Below, one piece after another: positions 46,888 to 55,846 of a stretch of 64,000 bases of DNA. Origin of the DNA: Aromatoleum petrolei (GTDB lineage Bacteria; Pseudomonadota; Gammaproteobacteria; Burkholderiales; Rhodocyclaceae); contig NZ_CP059560.1 in NCBI RefSeq assembly GCF_017894385.1, positions 3,667,501 to 3,731,500 of the forward strand, written 5' to 3'. A program made the position numbers and the translations under genes. Position 1 is the stretch's first letter. Each line of letters starts with the position of its first letter. A model generated the notes under the pieces. The model was not told where the DNA came from and did no database searches. It saw only the letters and a program-made list of their open reading frames with translations.

Positions 46888-47295
46888 GATTCCGGTAATT
46901 GATGTTTGTGCGATGCAGAATGCCACCCGCGGGTACCGGAGCAGTGCCCGGATGACCCGGAAATGGCATGTCGGAGAATCCGGCAGACATCTTACGTAGC
47001 ACGCTTTCGATTAGGTTCGGTTTTGTAAGAAAAAACTCTCTGTGGAAATGTTTGTGGCTCGCATGGCGCGGAAACAGGGGGCGCCGGTGCGGCGTCGACA
47101 TAAATTCAATTGTCGAATAGAAAAATGAGTAAAAACAGAATATTAAAGTAGTAAACCATTTTCATTTAATGGATATTGGTTGCCCCGGAATTGCACCTGT
47201 CGTGTTCATGCGCGGCGTTTTAATGTGCTTACAAGCTTTTATTTTCGATGATCCGTTTCGACTATCCTGACCCCTGATTAAAGAGGGAGGCGGGA
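46888..47295. promoter_or_regulatory. AT-rich divergent control region of the exopolysaccharide locus
   Basis: About 400 bases separate the phosphotransferase from epsL. Bases about 46990-47290 are strikingly AT-rich compared with the rest of the locus and contain no gene. It must hold promoters for both directions; TATCCT at about 47267 is a weak -10 candidate for the plus strand. AT content suggests binding by nucleoid proteins or dedicated regulators. I could not identify a specific operator with confidence. Confidence 0.55.
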
Positions 47296-48495
47296 TTGCG
47301 ATCTTCGAGGTCGATCATGTGTGCAATCACTCTGACATCGATATTCCTGCATGACGCTGCGTGCGCCGATGAAGGAGATGCGCTGAATTTCGATGTCAGT
47401 CAGTCGATCCGATATGAGAGCAATCTCTTTCGGCTCGCGGACGATGAGCGCGCGCCCGAAAACAAGGCACACGATACGGTGAGCGAAACCGGAGTCGGGC
47501 TGAAATTCGATCGCCGCTATGGTCGGCAGCGCCTGCTTGCCGATCTGGATTTGGTGAGTGCTCGCTATGCGATACATGGCGACCTGGACCACGACCGGCC
47601 GGACGCGAAACTGGCCTGGGAGTGGGGGCTGGGCGACCGCTGGAGCGGGGAGTTGAGCCACGCCTACCGCGAGACCCTGACCGGCTTCGACGAGACCGGC
47701 GGCACGCGGCGCAACATGAATGCCTACGCGCGGACGCATGCGAGTGCCGACTACTGGTGGCATCCCCGCTGGGCCGTGGGGATGGGCTTCGCCCACACGA
47801 GAAGCCGTTTCGAGCGCAGCGATGCCGATGTGGCCGAGTTCGACGCGGACACGGTGGATCTGAATCTCACCTACCGGCCACCGACGGGAAATCGCGTGGT
47901 GCTGACGCTGCGCGACACGCAGGGTGAGTACTTGAATCGTCCGGAGGTGGCGGGCTCGATCCGCGACTACCGGCAGCAGGAGCTGCGTCTCGGAGGGGAG
48001 TGGCGACTGTCAGGAGCAACAAGGCTTTCGGGCTTCATCGGGCGGACCCGTTTGAGCTACCGGCTGGCGCCGGAGCGGGACTTTACGGGAACGATAGGGC
48101 GCATCGGGGTCGTCTGGGACGCGACGGTCAAGACGTCGGTGGAGCTGAGCGTGAGGCGCGAGATCGGTGCCCGGCAGGATCTCGCGGCGAACTACGCCGT
48201 GACCGAGGCGGTGCGCCTGGCGCCGAAGTGGGCGGTCACCGACAAGGTGACGCTTGGGGCGGGCCTCGAATGGCGCCGGCGCGACTACCGCGGCGACCCG
48301 GAGCTGGTTGGTGGCGGCTTGGTGCGCGAGCGACCGGCGGACAACAGCTACCGCTATGGCCTGAATGCGGAGTACCGCCCGCAGCGTGCGCTGAGTTTCG
48401 CCTTCGGCTTGCAGCACCAGGTGCGCGAAGGTTCGCGTTCCCTGAGTGGTTACTCGGCGAATACGGCCGACGTTTCCGTGCGTTTCCGCTTTTAA
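47296..48495 (+). CDS. epsL: EpsL-like outer-membrane beta-barrel of exopolysaccharide locus
   Basis: A 399-aa protein with a signal peptide (IMCAITLTSIFLHDAACA) and a mature part made of alternating amphipathic strands ending RFRF, typical of outer-membrane barrels. Segments FDVSQSIRYESNLFRLADD and DYRQQELRLGGEWRLSG fit the EpsL family, described with exosortase-B-type polysaccharide loci. It starts with TTG 47296 behind AGGGAGG; no better start is visible. Likely role: outer-membrane passage or attachment of the polysaccharide, by family and location. Confidence 0.8.
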   Translation: MRSSRSIMCAITLTSIFLHDAACADEGDALNFDVSQSIRYESNLFRLADDERAPENKAHDTVSETGVGLKFDRRYGRQRLLADLDLVSARYAIHGDLDHDRPDAKLAWEWGLGDRWSGELSHAYRETLTGFDETGGTRRNMNAYARTHASADYWWHPRWAVGMGFAHTRSRFERSDADVAEFDADTVDLNLTYRPPTGNRVVLTLRDTQGEYLNRPEVAGSIRDYRQQELRLGGEWRLSGATRLSGFIGRTRLSYRLAPERDFTGTIGRIGVVWDATVKTSVELSVRREIGARQDLAANYAVTEAVRLAPKWAVTDKVTLGAGLEWRRRDYRGDPELVGGGLVRERPADNSYRYGLNAEYRPQRALSFAFGLQHQVREGSRSLSGYSANTADVSVRFRF

Positions 48496-48813
48496 TGTGC
48501 GAATGCATGAAGCATGCATTTCGATGACGCGTCCAGGGGTGCGAAGAGTGAATGCGCGCACCCGACGGGTGCCAGAGCGCACGACAATGGTGCGAACGTG
48601 AAAGTAATTATTTCATGAGCGTTGCAATTGTTTTATGAATTGAAAGCGAGATTTTCATGCATTGACTACGCATGCCGTGGTGGTTATGGTGCATGGCAAT
48701 ATAAATAAGGCATTCGGCACGATTCGGTGAAGAACTGGTTAATCGATCGGATGAGTGGCCGAATGGTGCGGGCGGTCGTGAATTGTCTGCATACCGATGG
48801 AGAGGTAATCCCC
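48496..48813. promoter_or_regulatory. AT-rich gap with a probable promoter before the small surface-protein gene
   Basis: The 318-base gap between epsL and the next gene holds no supported gene. TTGACT (48662-48667) and TATGGT (48685-48690) are 17 bp apart and form the best promoter candidate; TATAAA at 48700 is another -10-like element. This suggests the small surface-protein gene and the eps genes behind it can be expressed separately from epsL. Confidence 0.45.
48502..48520. terminator. Inverted repeat just after epsL
   Basis: A perfect 8-bp repeat, AATGCATG-AAG-CATGCATT, starts seven bases after the epsL stop. It lacks a T run, so it may be a weak terminator, RNA-stabilising hairpin or protein site. 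Confidence 0.4.
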
Positions 48814-49272
48814 ATGTCCATTCTTGATGGAAAAATGGTATTTCTTTCGGCGTTTCTGATAGGCGCCATTAACGCGGCCAATGCCGGCACCGTGACGCTG
48901 TCGGGTGAGGGCGTGACGGTCCGCTACGAGGACAGGGCCGCCGAGCTGACCGGTGCGCCGTCGCTCATTGCGACCGGATTGATGACCTCGCCCGCGAGCG
49001 TCGCCGGCGTCCGCTTCGCCGCAGGGGAGCGCGGCACGGGGCTGCAGGCCTTGCCCGGCGCGGCTTCAGCGGGAGGTGTGGGCGTCGGCCGCGTGGCGTC
49101 ACCGCAGTCCTTTGCCGAAGGCGCGGCCTTGAACTTCTCGCTGGGCGATGCCGCTCAGGGCGAGGGCGGCTTCGATGTGCTGCTGCTGGCCGGGCTGGCG
49201 CTTTTTGCCCTGATCGCACGCCAGCGGATTATCGCTCTGTCGCGCGCCAGCCATTCGCCGATATTCCAGTAA
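48814..49272 (+). CDS. Small secreted protein with C-terminal membrane anchor/sorting-like tail
   Basis: A 152-aa protein starting at ATG 48814, with GGAGAGGT upstream; the frame back to 48727 adds non-signal residues. It has a signal peptide (MVFLSAFLIGAINAANA), a small Gly/Ala-rich middle, and at the C-terminus a Gly pair, a hydrophobic helix and a basic cluster: GEGGFDVLLLAGLALFALIARQR, then 12 more residues (written here by parts: GEGG, FDVLLLAGLALFALIA, RQR). That tripartite end recalls PEP-CTERM/GlyGly-CTERM sorting tails but lacks a clear PEP motif and has an unusually long tail after the basic residues. Function unknown; presumably a cell-surface part of the polysaccharide system. Confidence 0.6.
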   Translation: MSILDGKMVFLSAFLIGAINAANAGTVTLSGEGVTVRYEDRAAELTGAPSLIATGLMTSPASVAGVRFAAGERGTGLQALPGAASAGGVGVGRVASPQSFAEGAALNFSLGDAAQGEGGFDVLLLAGLALFALIARQRIIALSRASHSPIFQ

Positions 49273-49361
49273 TTCGATTGCGCATTTGGCGGGCGCATTG
49301 CGCCCCGAATTGCCGCGGTGAATGCCGGGTTCTTGATTCGTACCAATAATCGGTAAGGTCG

Positions 49362-50213
49362 ATGTCTTCGACTGCACGTTTCGTATTTCCGGTCGTCTTT
49401 GTTTCGGCTTTCCTTCTCAATGCCTGCAGCAAGGGCGAGGCGGAAGGCAAGCCCGCGTTCGAGGTCATTGCGAAAGTGAATGAGCAGGAAATCCAGGCGA
49501 ATGAACTGAGTTCCGCGCTTGCACGCAGCGCAGCGCAGGGGGTGCCGGAAGGGGCGGCGCTTGAGCGCCTGATCGATCAGGAGTTGATGGTGCAGCGGGC
49601 GCGCGAGCGCAGGCTCGATCGCGATCCGCGGGTGCTGCAGTCGTTCGAGGCGGCGCAGCGCGAGATCCTCGCTCGCGCCTACCTGGAACAGGTGACGGAG
49701 CAGATCGCGCCGCCGGGCGACGCGGAGATCGCGGCCTTCTACGCGGCGAATCCGGAGCTGTTCGCACGGCGCCGGATCTACAGCCTGCAGGAACTGGAGA
49801 TCCGCATCCCGGAGGAGCGTTTCGGGGAGCTGGAGCGCCTGAGTGCGCGCGCGGAGGGCCTGCACGAGGTGAAGGAATGGCTCGCCCGCGAGCAGATCGA
49901 GTTCCGGCACGCGACGGCGGTGAAGCCGGCCGAGCAGTTGCCGCTGGAGAGCCTGAAGGGCTTCGCACGCATGAAGGACGGGCAGATGGTGCTGAGCCGC
50001 ACCGGCGCCGGCGCGCTGCTGGTCCATTTGGTGACCTCGCGCGAGCAGCCGCTGGATGAAGCTGCGGCGCGGCCGATGATCGAGCGCTACCTGCTCAACG
50101 CGCGCAAGTCCGCGCTGGCGAAGGCCGAGGTGGAACGCCTGCGTGATGGCGCGCGCATCGAGTACGCGCCGGCGGCGCCTGCCGTGCAGCAGGCCGCATC
50201 GCCATCCCAATGA
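49362..50213 (+). CDS. epsD: EpsD-type lipoprotein, SurA/PpiC-like
   Basis: A 283-aa lipoprotein: signal peptide with lipobox LLNAC-S, then a SurA-like N-terminal domain (FEVIAKVNEQEIQANELSSAL, LIDQELMVQRARERRLDRD) and a weak parvulin-type region. This matches the EpsD family of peptidyl-prolyl-isomerase-like proteins specific to such polysaccharide loci. It probably helps fold or assemble the export machinery in the periplasm. It ends 16 bp before epsE. Confidence 0.85.
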   Translation: MSSTARFVFPVVFVSAFLLNACSKGEAEGKPAFEVIAKVNEQEIQANELSSALARSAAQGVPEGAALERLIDQELMVQRARERRLDRDPRVLQSFEAAQREILARAYLEQVTEQIAPPGDAEIAAFYAANPELFARRRIYSLQELEIRIPEERFGELERLSARAEGLHEVKEWLAREQIEFRHATAVKPAEQLPLESLKGFARMKDGQMVLSRTGAGALLVHLVTSREQPLDEAAARPMIERYLLNARKSALAKAEVERLRDGARIEYAPAAPAVQQAASPSQ

Positions 50214-50229
50214 ACAAGGAAATCCGCTC

Positions 50230-51081
50230 ATGTTGCCGTCGAAAGTGTTCCGAATTCCCTTCCTGATCTGCCTGTTGTGCGTGCATGCGTGGGCCGCGGC
50301 CCAGGCGCCCGCGCCCGTGCCAGCGGCGGTGCCGGCGCCGGCAGCGGAGGCCTCGCGCGAGTACGTGCTGGGGGCGGGGGACATCGTGCGCATCAGCGTG
50401 TTCCAGAACCCCGACCTGACGACCGAGGGGCGGGTGTCGGAGACCGGCGCGCTGACTTTTCCGCTGATCGGCAGCGTGCCCCTGGGGGGGCGCACGGTTT
50501 CGGCCGCCGAGGCCCTGATCGCCGCGCGCCTGCGGGAGGGGGGCTTCGTGCTGCAGCCGCAGGTGACGGTGCTGCCGGTGCAGATCCGCGGCAACCAGGT
50601 CGCGGTGCTGGGGCATGTGAACAAGCCGGGCCGGTATCCGCTCGATACCTTCAACGTGCGCGTGACCGACATGCTCGCGAACGCGGGCGGGATCGCCACT
50701 GGTGGTGACGACGTGATCGTGCTGGTCGGTACGCGCGACGGCCAGCGCATCCGGCGCGAGCTGGACCTGCCGGCGCTGTTCCAGCGCGGCGATGCGGATG
50801 CGGACGTGCTGTTGTCGCCCGGCGACGTGATCTATGCGCGGCGCGCGGACGTGTTTTACATCTACGGCGAGGTGCAGAAGCCCGGCGCCTTCCGTCTCGA
50901 ACGCAACATGACGGTGATGCAGGCGCTAGCGACCGGCGGTGGACCGACGCTCCGCGGGACGGTGCGCGGCCTGCGCATCCATCGCCGCGACCCGCAGGGC
51001 AGTCTCGCGGTGATCGAGCCGTCGCTGGAGGACCGCCTGCGGCCCGACGACATCATCTACGTGAAGGAAAGCCTCTTCTGA
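50230..51081 (+). CDS. epsE: Polysaccharide export protein EpsE (Wza-like)
   Basis: Outer-membrane export channel component. ATG 50230 follows AAGGAA; the earlier in-frame start lies inside epsD. The 283-aa protein has a signal peptide ending WAAA-QA, the poly-export domain (YVLGAGDIVRISVFQNPDLTTEGRVSE, split here as two known blocks), and two SLBB domains (VLGHVNKPGRYPL and IYGEVQKPGAFRL). There is no lipobox Cys, unlike Wza. It works with EpsF and EpsG. Confidence 0.9.
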   Translation: MLPSKVFRIPFLICLLCVHAWAAAQAPAPVPAAVPAPAAEASREYVLGAGDIVRISVFQNPDLTTEGRVSETGALTFPLIGSVPLGGRTVSAAEALIAARLREGGFVLQPQVTVLPVQIRGNQVAVLGHVNKPGRYPLDTFNVRVTDMLANAGGIATGGDDVIVLVGTRDGQRIRRELDLPALFQRGDADADVLLSPGDVIYARRADVFYIYGEVQKPGAFRLERNMTVMQALATGGGPTLRGTVRGLRIHRRDPQGSLAVIEPSLEDRLRPDDIIYVKESLF

Positions 51082-51095
51082 GGCGGGGGGCGACC

Positions 51096-52601
51096 ATGAA
51101 TCCCGGGCAATTCCTGCGTGTCCTGCGCGCCCGCTCCCGGCTGGCGGCGGCGGTGGCGTTCGTCGTCGTCGCGGCGGCGTTTGCGGCGAGCCTGATGCTG
51201 CCGCAGAAGTATTCGGCCGAGACGGCGCTGGTCGTCGACGCGAAATCCTCGGACCCGATTGCGGGCGGCACGATACCGTCGCAATTGATGGCGAGCCATA
51301 TCGCGACCCAGGTCGACATCATCGGCTCGGAGCGCGTCGCGCTGCGCGTCGTCGAACTGGCCGGGCTCGACCGCATGCCGCAGTTCCAGGCGCAGTGGCA
51401 GGCGGCGATCGGGGAGGGGAGCGACATCGGCGGCTGGATCGATTCGGCGCTGCGCGCGGCCGGGCTCGGCGGGGTCGAATCCGCGCCGCAGTCCGAGGCG
51501 CAGCGGGACGCTGCGCCCGCGCAAACGGGCGACATCCGGGTGTGGATCGCTGCGGTGCTGCGGTCGGGCCTGGAGGTGAAGCCGGCGCGCGAGAGCAACG
51601 TGATCCGTATCCGCTATACGGCGTCTCAGCCCGAGTTCGCGGCGATGGTGGCGAATACCTTCGCCCAGGCTTACATGGAGACGGCGCTCGAGCTGAAGGT
51701 CGAGCCCGCGCGCCAGTACGCGCAGTGGTTCGACGAGCGCACGCAGGGCCTGCGCGACGAACTGGAGGCGGCGCAGAAGCGGCTGTCGGATTACCAGCAG
51801 AAGCACGGCGTCGTCTCGGCCGACGGGCGCCTGGACGTCGAGACGGCGCGGCTGGCCGAGCTGTCGACCCAGCTCGTGCAGGTGCAGGGACAGCGGGCCG
51901 ACAGCCGCTCGCGCTACAGCCAGGCGGGGTCGGCCGATTCGCTGCCCGAGGTGACGCAGAACCCCTTGATCGCGAGCCTGAAGGCCGACCTGGCGCGCCG
52001 CGAGGCGGAGCGCGAGCAGCTCCGCGGCCGGCTGGGGCCGAACCACCCGGAGGTGGGCAAGCTTGCGGCGGTGATCGATTCGCTGCGCCAGCGCGTGGGC
52101 GCCGAGACGCAGCGCATCGCCGCTTCGCTGGGTACGTCGAGCCGCATCAGCGCGGCGCGCGAGGCGGAGGTGGCGGCGGCGGTCGAGGCGCAGAAGGCGC
52201 GCGTGCTGCAGCTCAAGGCGCATCGCGACCAGATCGCGGTGCTGCAGCGCGACGTCGAGGGCGCGCAGAAGGCCTACGAGCAGGTGGCGGCACGCCTGAC
52301 GGCGACGAGCCTGGAAAGCCAGAGTCAACAGACCAACGTGGCGGTGCTGACGCCGGCCGCGGCGCCGATGTGGCCGTCGGGCCCGCGCCTGCTGGTCAAG
52401 CTGGCGCTGGCGTTGATGGTCGGTGTCGTGCTGGGGGTGGGCAGCGCGGTGCTGATCGAACTGATCGACCGGCGCGTCCGCGGCGAGGACGACCTCGCGG
52501 GGCTGCCGGGCATGCCGGTGCTCGGCAGCGTGCCGGGCAGCGATCACCGCGGCCGGGCTTCCCGGGCGCGCGTGATGAGTAGAACCGCAGGAGCTTACTG
52601 A
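51096..52601 (+). CDS. epsF: Chain-length determinant protein EpsF (Wzz/PCP family)
   Basis: Inner-membrane polysaccharide copolymerase that sets chain length and links polymerase to export. The 501-aa protein has an N-terminal helix (AAAVAFVVVAAAFAASLML), a long periplasmic coiled coil (~175-420), and a second helix (LLVKLALALMVGVVLGVGSAVL) preceded by the Pro-rich AAPMWPSGPR, the usual PCP-2 layout. It has no kinase domain; EpsG, 4 bp downstream, supplies it. Confidence 0.92.
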   Translation: MNPGQFLRVLRARSRLAAAVAFVVVAAAFAASLMLPQKYSAETALVVDAKSSDPIAGGTIPSQLMASHIATQVDIIGSERVALRVVELAGLDRMPQFQAQWQAAIGEGSDIGGWIDSALRAAGLGGVESAPQSEAQRDAAPAQTGDIRVWIAAVLRSGLEVKPARESNVIRIRYTASQPEFAAMVANTFAQAYMETALELKVEPARQYAQWFDERTQGLRDELEAAQKRLSDYQQKHGVVSADGRLDVETARLAELSTQLVQVQGQRADSRSRYSQAGSADSLPEVTQNPLIASLKADLARREAEREQLRGRLGPNHPEVGKLAAVIDSLRQRVGAETQRIAASLGTSSRISAAREAEVAAAVEAQKARVLQLKAHRDQIAVLQRDVEGAQKAYEQVAARLTATSLESQSQQTNVAVLTPAAAPMWPSGPRLLVKLALALMVGVVLGVGSAVLIELIDRRVRGEDDLAGLPGMPVLGSVPGSDHRGRASRARVMSRTAGAY

Positions 52602-52605
52602 TCCC

Positions 52606-53475
52606 ATGAATGCACCCATGACCCCTGCGCTCGACCCCGCGGCTGAAGCGCCGATCGGCGCGATCCTGATGGCGGCTGGGCGCCTGCGTGCCGACGAGAA
52701 CGAACGCATCCTGCGCCTGCAGCGCGACCGGGGGCTGCGCTTCGGCGATGCGGCCGTCGAGTTGGGCCTCGCGAGCGAGCGCGACATCCGCTTCGCGATG
52801 GCGCGGCAGTTCGAGTACTCCTGCCTGCAGCCGGGCGAGAGCGCGGTGTCCGCCCGCGTCGTCGCGGCGTTTGATCCGTTCTCGGCCCAGACGGAGGCGC
52901 TGCGGGCGCTGCGCAGCCAGCTGATGCTGCGCTGGTTCGATCCGGCGGCCGGACGCAAGACGCTGGCGATCGTCAGCGCCGCACGCGGCGAGGGGCGCTC
53001 GTGGATGGCGGCGAACCTCGCGGTCGCCTTCTCGCAGCTGGCCCTGCGCACGCTGGTGATCGACGCCGACCTGCGCCGGCCTTCGCTGCACACCTTGTTC
53101 GGGCTGGAGAACGGCAGCGGCCTGTCCGCCCTGCTGCTCGGCCGCGCGCAGCCGGACGCGATCCGGCGCGTGCCGGAGCTGCGCTCGCTCGCGATCCTGC
53201 CCGCCGGGGTGATCCCGCCGAATCCGCAGGAGCTGCTGTCGCGCCCGACCCTGAACCGCTTGCTGCAGCAGTACGCGGCGGCTTTCGACGTCGTGATCCT
53301 CGACACCGCGGCGGGCGAGCGTTGCGCCGATGGTGTGATGGTCGCGGCGCGCGCGGGCGCGGCCCTGATGGTGGCCCGACGCAACGCCAGCCGCATGACG
53401 GCGGTGCGTCGCTACGCGCAGCGCCTGAGCGAGTCGGGCGTAGGCCTGGCCGGGTCCGTGATGAACGGGGATTGA
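52606..53475 (+). CDS. epsG: Chain-length-associated tyrosine kinase EpsG
   Basis: Bacterial tyrosine kinase (BY-kinase) partner of EpsF. The 289-aa protein has an N-terminal ~95-residue helical domain like those of secretion ATPases, then Walker A ARGEGRSWMAANLA with Arg in place of the usual Lys as in other EpsG proteins, Walker A' LVIDADLRRPSLH and Walker B VVILDTAAG. Unlike many BY-kinases it has no tyrosine-rich tail, ending LAGSVMNGD, so autophosphorylation sites are unclear. Confidence 0.88.
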   Translation: MNAPMTPALDPAAEAPIGAILMAAGRLRADENERILRLQRDRGLRFGDAAVELGLASERDIRFAMARQFEYSCLQPGESAVSARVVAAFDPFSAQTEALRALRSQLMLRWFDPAAGRKTLAIVSAARGEGRSWMAANLAVAFSQLALRTLVIDADLRRPSLHTLFGLENGSGLSALLLGRAQPDAIRRVPELRSLAILPAGVIPPNPQELLSRPTLNRLLQQYAAAFDVVILDTAAGERCADGVMVAARAGAALMVARRNASRMTAVRRYAQRLSESGVGLAGSVMNGD

Positions 53476-53478
53476 GGC

Positions 53479-54441
53479 ATGAGCAGACTGATCGACGACC
53501 CTGAAATTGCCGCGGCCCCACAGGTGCTGCGCCGGCAGCCCGCGCCGCTGGTGAGCGTGGTGATTCCGTCCTACAACCGCGGGCACGCGATCGGGGCGTG
53601 CATCGACAGCGTTCTCGCGCAGACGCTGGAGGATTTCGAGATCGTGGTGGTGGACGATGCCTCGACCGACGACACGCGCGCGCGCGTCGCGGCGATCGCC
53701 GATCCGCGTGTGCGCTATGTCGCGCATGCGGCCAACCGCGGCGGCGCGGCGGCGCGCAACACCGGCGCGCGGGCGGCGCGGGGGGACTTGATCGCCTTTC
53801 TCGACAGCGACGACAGCTGGTCGCCGCGCAAGCTCGAGCGGCAGATCGCCCTGCTCGGCGAGCGCGGGCCGGACTACGGCGTCGCCTACACCTGGTTCAT
53901 CGGCCGCGACAAGGACGGTCGCGAGGTGTCGCGCTCGGACCACAGCCTCGACGGCAGCGTCGCAGATGCACTGCTGGTGGCGAACTACGTCGGCACCTTC
54001 TCCAGCATCGTCGTGCGGCGCGACGTGTTCGAGCGCGTGGGCGGCCTGGACGAGAGCCTCAGGAGCTGCCAGGACTGGGACCTGTCGATCCGCTTGAGCC
54101 GCGTGACGAAGATCTGCTGCGTCGAGGACTACCTCGTCGCGTATTTCCACAATGGTGCCGACAGGCATCGCATCTCGTCGAACCCGGCCTCGCTGATCCA
54201 GGGGCACCGGCGCATGCTGGAAAAGTTTGGCGACGACGTCGCACGCCTGCCGCGCGACAAGGCGGCGCAGGCACTGAAGGGCTTTCTCGACGTGTTCGCC
54301 GGGGCCGGTTCGTTTGCCGACGTCCTGCGGCTCGGGCAGCGCCTTGTCGCGACCACGCGCCGCCCGGGCGGGGCGGTGCTCTGCGCCATCGCCATGGCGC
54401 GCGCCGCCAAGCGCCGCATGACGGGGCAGTTCGGGTATTGA
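53479..54441 (+). CDS. Family 2 glycosyltransferase
   Basis: Adds a sugar to the growing repeat unit. The 320-aa protein has the GT-A fold: PLVSVVIPSYNRGHAIGACI, EIVVVDDASTDDT, the metal-binding FLDSDDSW, and the acceptor-side GGLDESLRSCQDWDLSIRL (the catalytic Asp of DxDxxxRL type). No membrane segment. It is co-transcribed and begins four bases after epsG. Donor and acceptor unknown. Confidence 0.9.
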   Translation: MSRLIDDPEIAAAPQVLRRQPAPLVSVVIPSYNRGHAIGACIDSVLAQTLEDFEIVVVDDASTDDTRARVAAIADPRVRYVAHAANRGGAAARNTGARAARGDLIAFLDSDDSWSPRKLERQIALLGERGPDYGVAYTWFIGRDKDGREVSRSDHSLDGSVADALLVANYVGTFSSIVVRRDVFERVGGLDESLRSCQDWDLSIRLSRVTKICCVEDYLVAYFHNGADRHRISSNPASLIQGHRRMLEKFGDDVARLPRDKAAQALKGFLDVFAGAGSFADVLRLGQRLVATTRRPGGAVLCAIAMARAAKRRMTGQFGY

Positions 54442-54442
54442 C

Positions 54443-55846
54443 GTGGGCGACGTGCTGCAATCACCCCATCCTGTCGCGCTGACCGGCGCTGCGCTGATCC
54501 TGGCGCTGGCGGTCGGACTCGCGCTGCCGCTCTATGCGGATGCGATGGCGGAGAGCTATGTGCGCCTGCTGGCCTTGCCGGCGCTGCTGATGCTCGCGAT
54601 TCTCTTCCTGTACGACCGGCTCATGCTGCTCGCGCTGGTGCTGCTGTTCCGCGCCGCGGGCGACCTGGTGTTCGAGAGCACGCGCGTGTCCCTGGGGGGG
54701 ATTGCGATCGGCTTCGGCGGGCTGGTGAACGCCTTCGTGATCCTGATCGCGGTATTGCTGGTGGCGGCGCGGCCGGCGCGCTTTCCCCGCCGCATCGCCT
54801 CCGCCTGGGCGGCTTTCCTGGCGGTGGCGGCGGTCGGCGTGGGCATGGCGCCGGACCGCGCCGATGCGCTGCGTGGCTATCTCGGGCTGTTGTCCTACTT
54901 CGCGGTGTTCGTCAGCGCTTTCCATTTCGTGAAGGACGAGCGCGATTTCAAGGTGTGCGTGAAGCTGGTGCTGCTGTCGTCGCTGCTGCCGGCTGCCTAC
55001 GGGCTGGCGGAACTGGCCGCGCACGGGCTCGGCGGCGGGCTGGAGGCATTCCGCCTGAAGAGCACCTTCAGCCATCCGAACATCTTCGCCTTCTACCTCA
55101 CGCTGGTGCTGTCGCTGTCGCTGTACGCGCTGAAGAGCCCGATGGTCGCGCTGTCGCCGCTGCGGCGGGCGCTGCTGACGGCGTACGTGCCGCTCCTGCT
55201 GGGGCTGTTGCTGCTGACGCAGACGCGCAGCGCCTGGGTGGCGTGCTTCGCGATCTTCGCGCTGTACGCGCTGATGTTCGAGCGCCGCTATCTGGTCTAC
55301 CTGCTGCTCGCGCCGGCGCTCGCGCTGCTGGTGCCGGGGGTGCGCGAACGCGTGCTCGACCTGGGCAGCGGCAACGAGATGGTGCAGTACGCCAAGCTCA
55401 ATTCCTTCGCGTGGCGACTGCAGATCTGGGAGTACGGCCTGCGCTGGATCCGCCCGGAGAACCTGCCGCTGGGCTATGGCCTGGGGGCCTTCAAGTACTT
55501 CGCCCCGACCTTCTTCCCTTATTCAGGCGGCGTGAACTTCGGCGCGCACAACATCTACGTGCAGATCCTGTTCGAACTGGGCGCGCTCGGCCTCGCGGCC
55601 TTCGCCTGGCTGTTCGCGCGCCTGTTCGCGACGCTGCGGCGTATGGCCGCCGCCGACCGGCTGGGCGCATTCGTCGCGCTCGCGCTGGTCGTCGAGTACC
55701 TGATCATTTCCGCGTCGGACAACGTCCTCGCCTACCTCGCCTTCAACTGGTACGTGTGGTTCGTGCTCGGGGCCGCCTGCGCGGTGGTGATGAGTCGCGC
55801 CGCGCCGGACGAGGGGGCGACGCGCACCCATGGAGGCACCGCATGA
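54443..55846 (+). CDS. O-antigen ligase/Wzy-type polysaccharide polymerase
   Basis: Predicted polymerase joining lipid-linked repeat units at the periplasmic face. The 467-aa protein has about ten to twelve hydrophobic helices and a large periplasmic loop (VRERVLDLGSGNEMVQYAKL onward, residues ~290-370) with LGYGLGAFKYFAPTF and GAHNIYVQILFELG, the Wzy_C/ligase pattern; LLTQTRSAWVACFAIF precedes it. GTG 54443 begins one base after the previous stop. Its own stop overlaps the next ATG (ATGA). Confidence 0.85.
   Translation: MGDVLQSPHPVALTGAALILALAVGLALPLYADAMAESYVRLLALPALLMLAILFLYDRLMLLALVLLFRAAGDLVFESTRVSLGGIAIGFGGLVNAFVILIAVLLVAARPARFPRRIASAWAAFLAVAAVGVGMAPDRADALRGYLGLLSYFAVFVSAFHFVKDERDFKVCVKLVLLSSLLPAAYGLAELAAHGLGGGLEAFRLKSTFSHPNIFAFYLTLVLSLSLYALKSPMVALSPLRRALLTAYVPLLLGLLLLTQTRSAWVACFAIFALYALMFERRYLVYLLLAPALALLVPGVRERVLDLGSGNEMVQYAKLNSFAWRLQIWEYGLRWIRPENLPLGYGLGAFKYFAPTFFPYSGGVNFGAHNIYVQILFELGALGLAAFAWLFARLFATLRRMAAADRLGAFVALALVVEYLIISASDNVLAYLAFNWYVWFVLGAACAVVMSRAAPDEGATRTHGGTA

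Noticed and set aside
51057..54207. Large minus-strand frames under the eps genes
   Set aside because: Arg/His/Ala-rich translations without domains, opposite clear EpsF, EpsG and glycosyltransferase genes.
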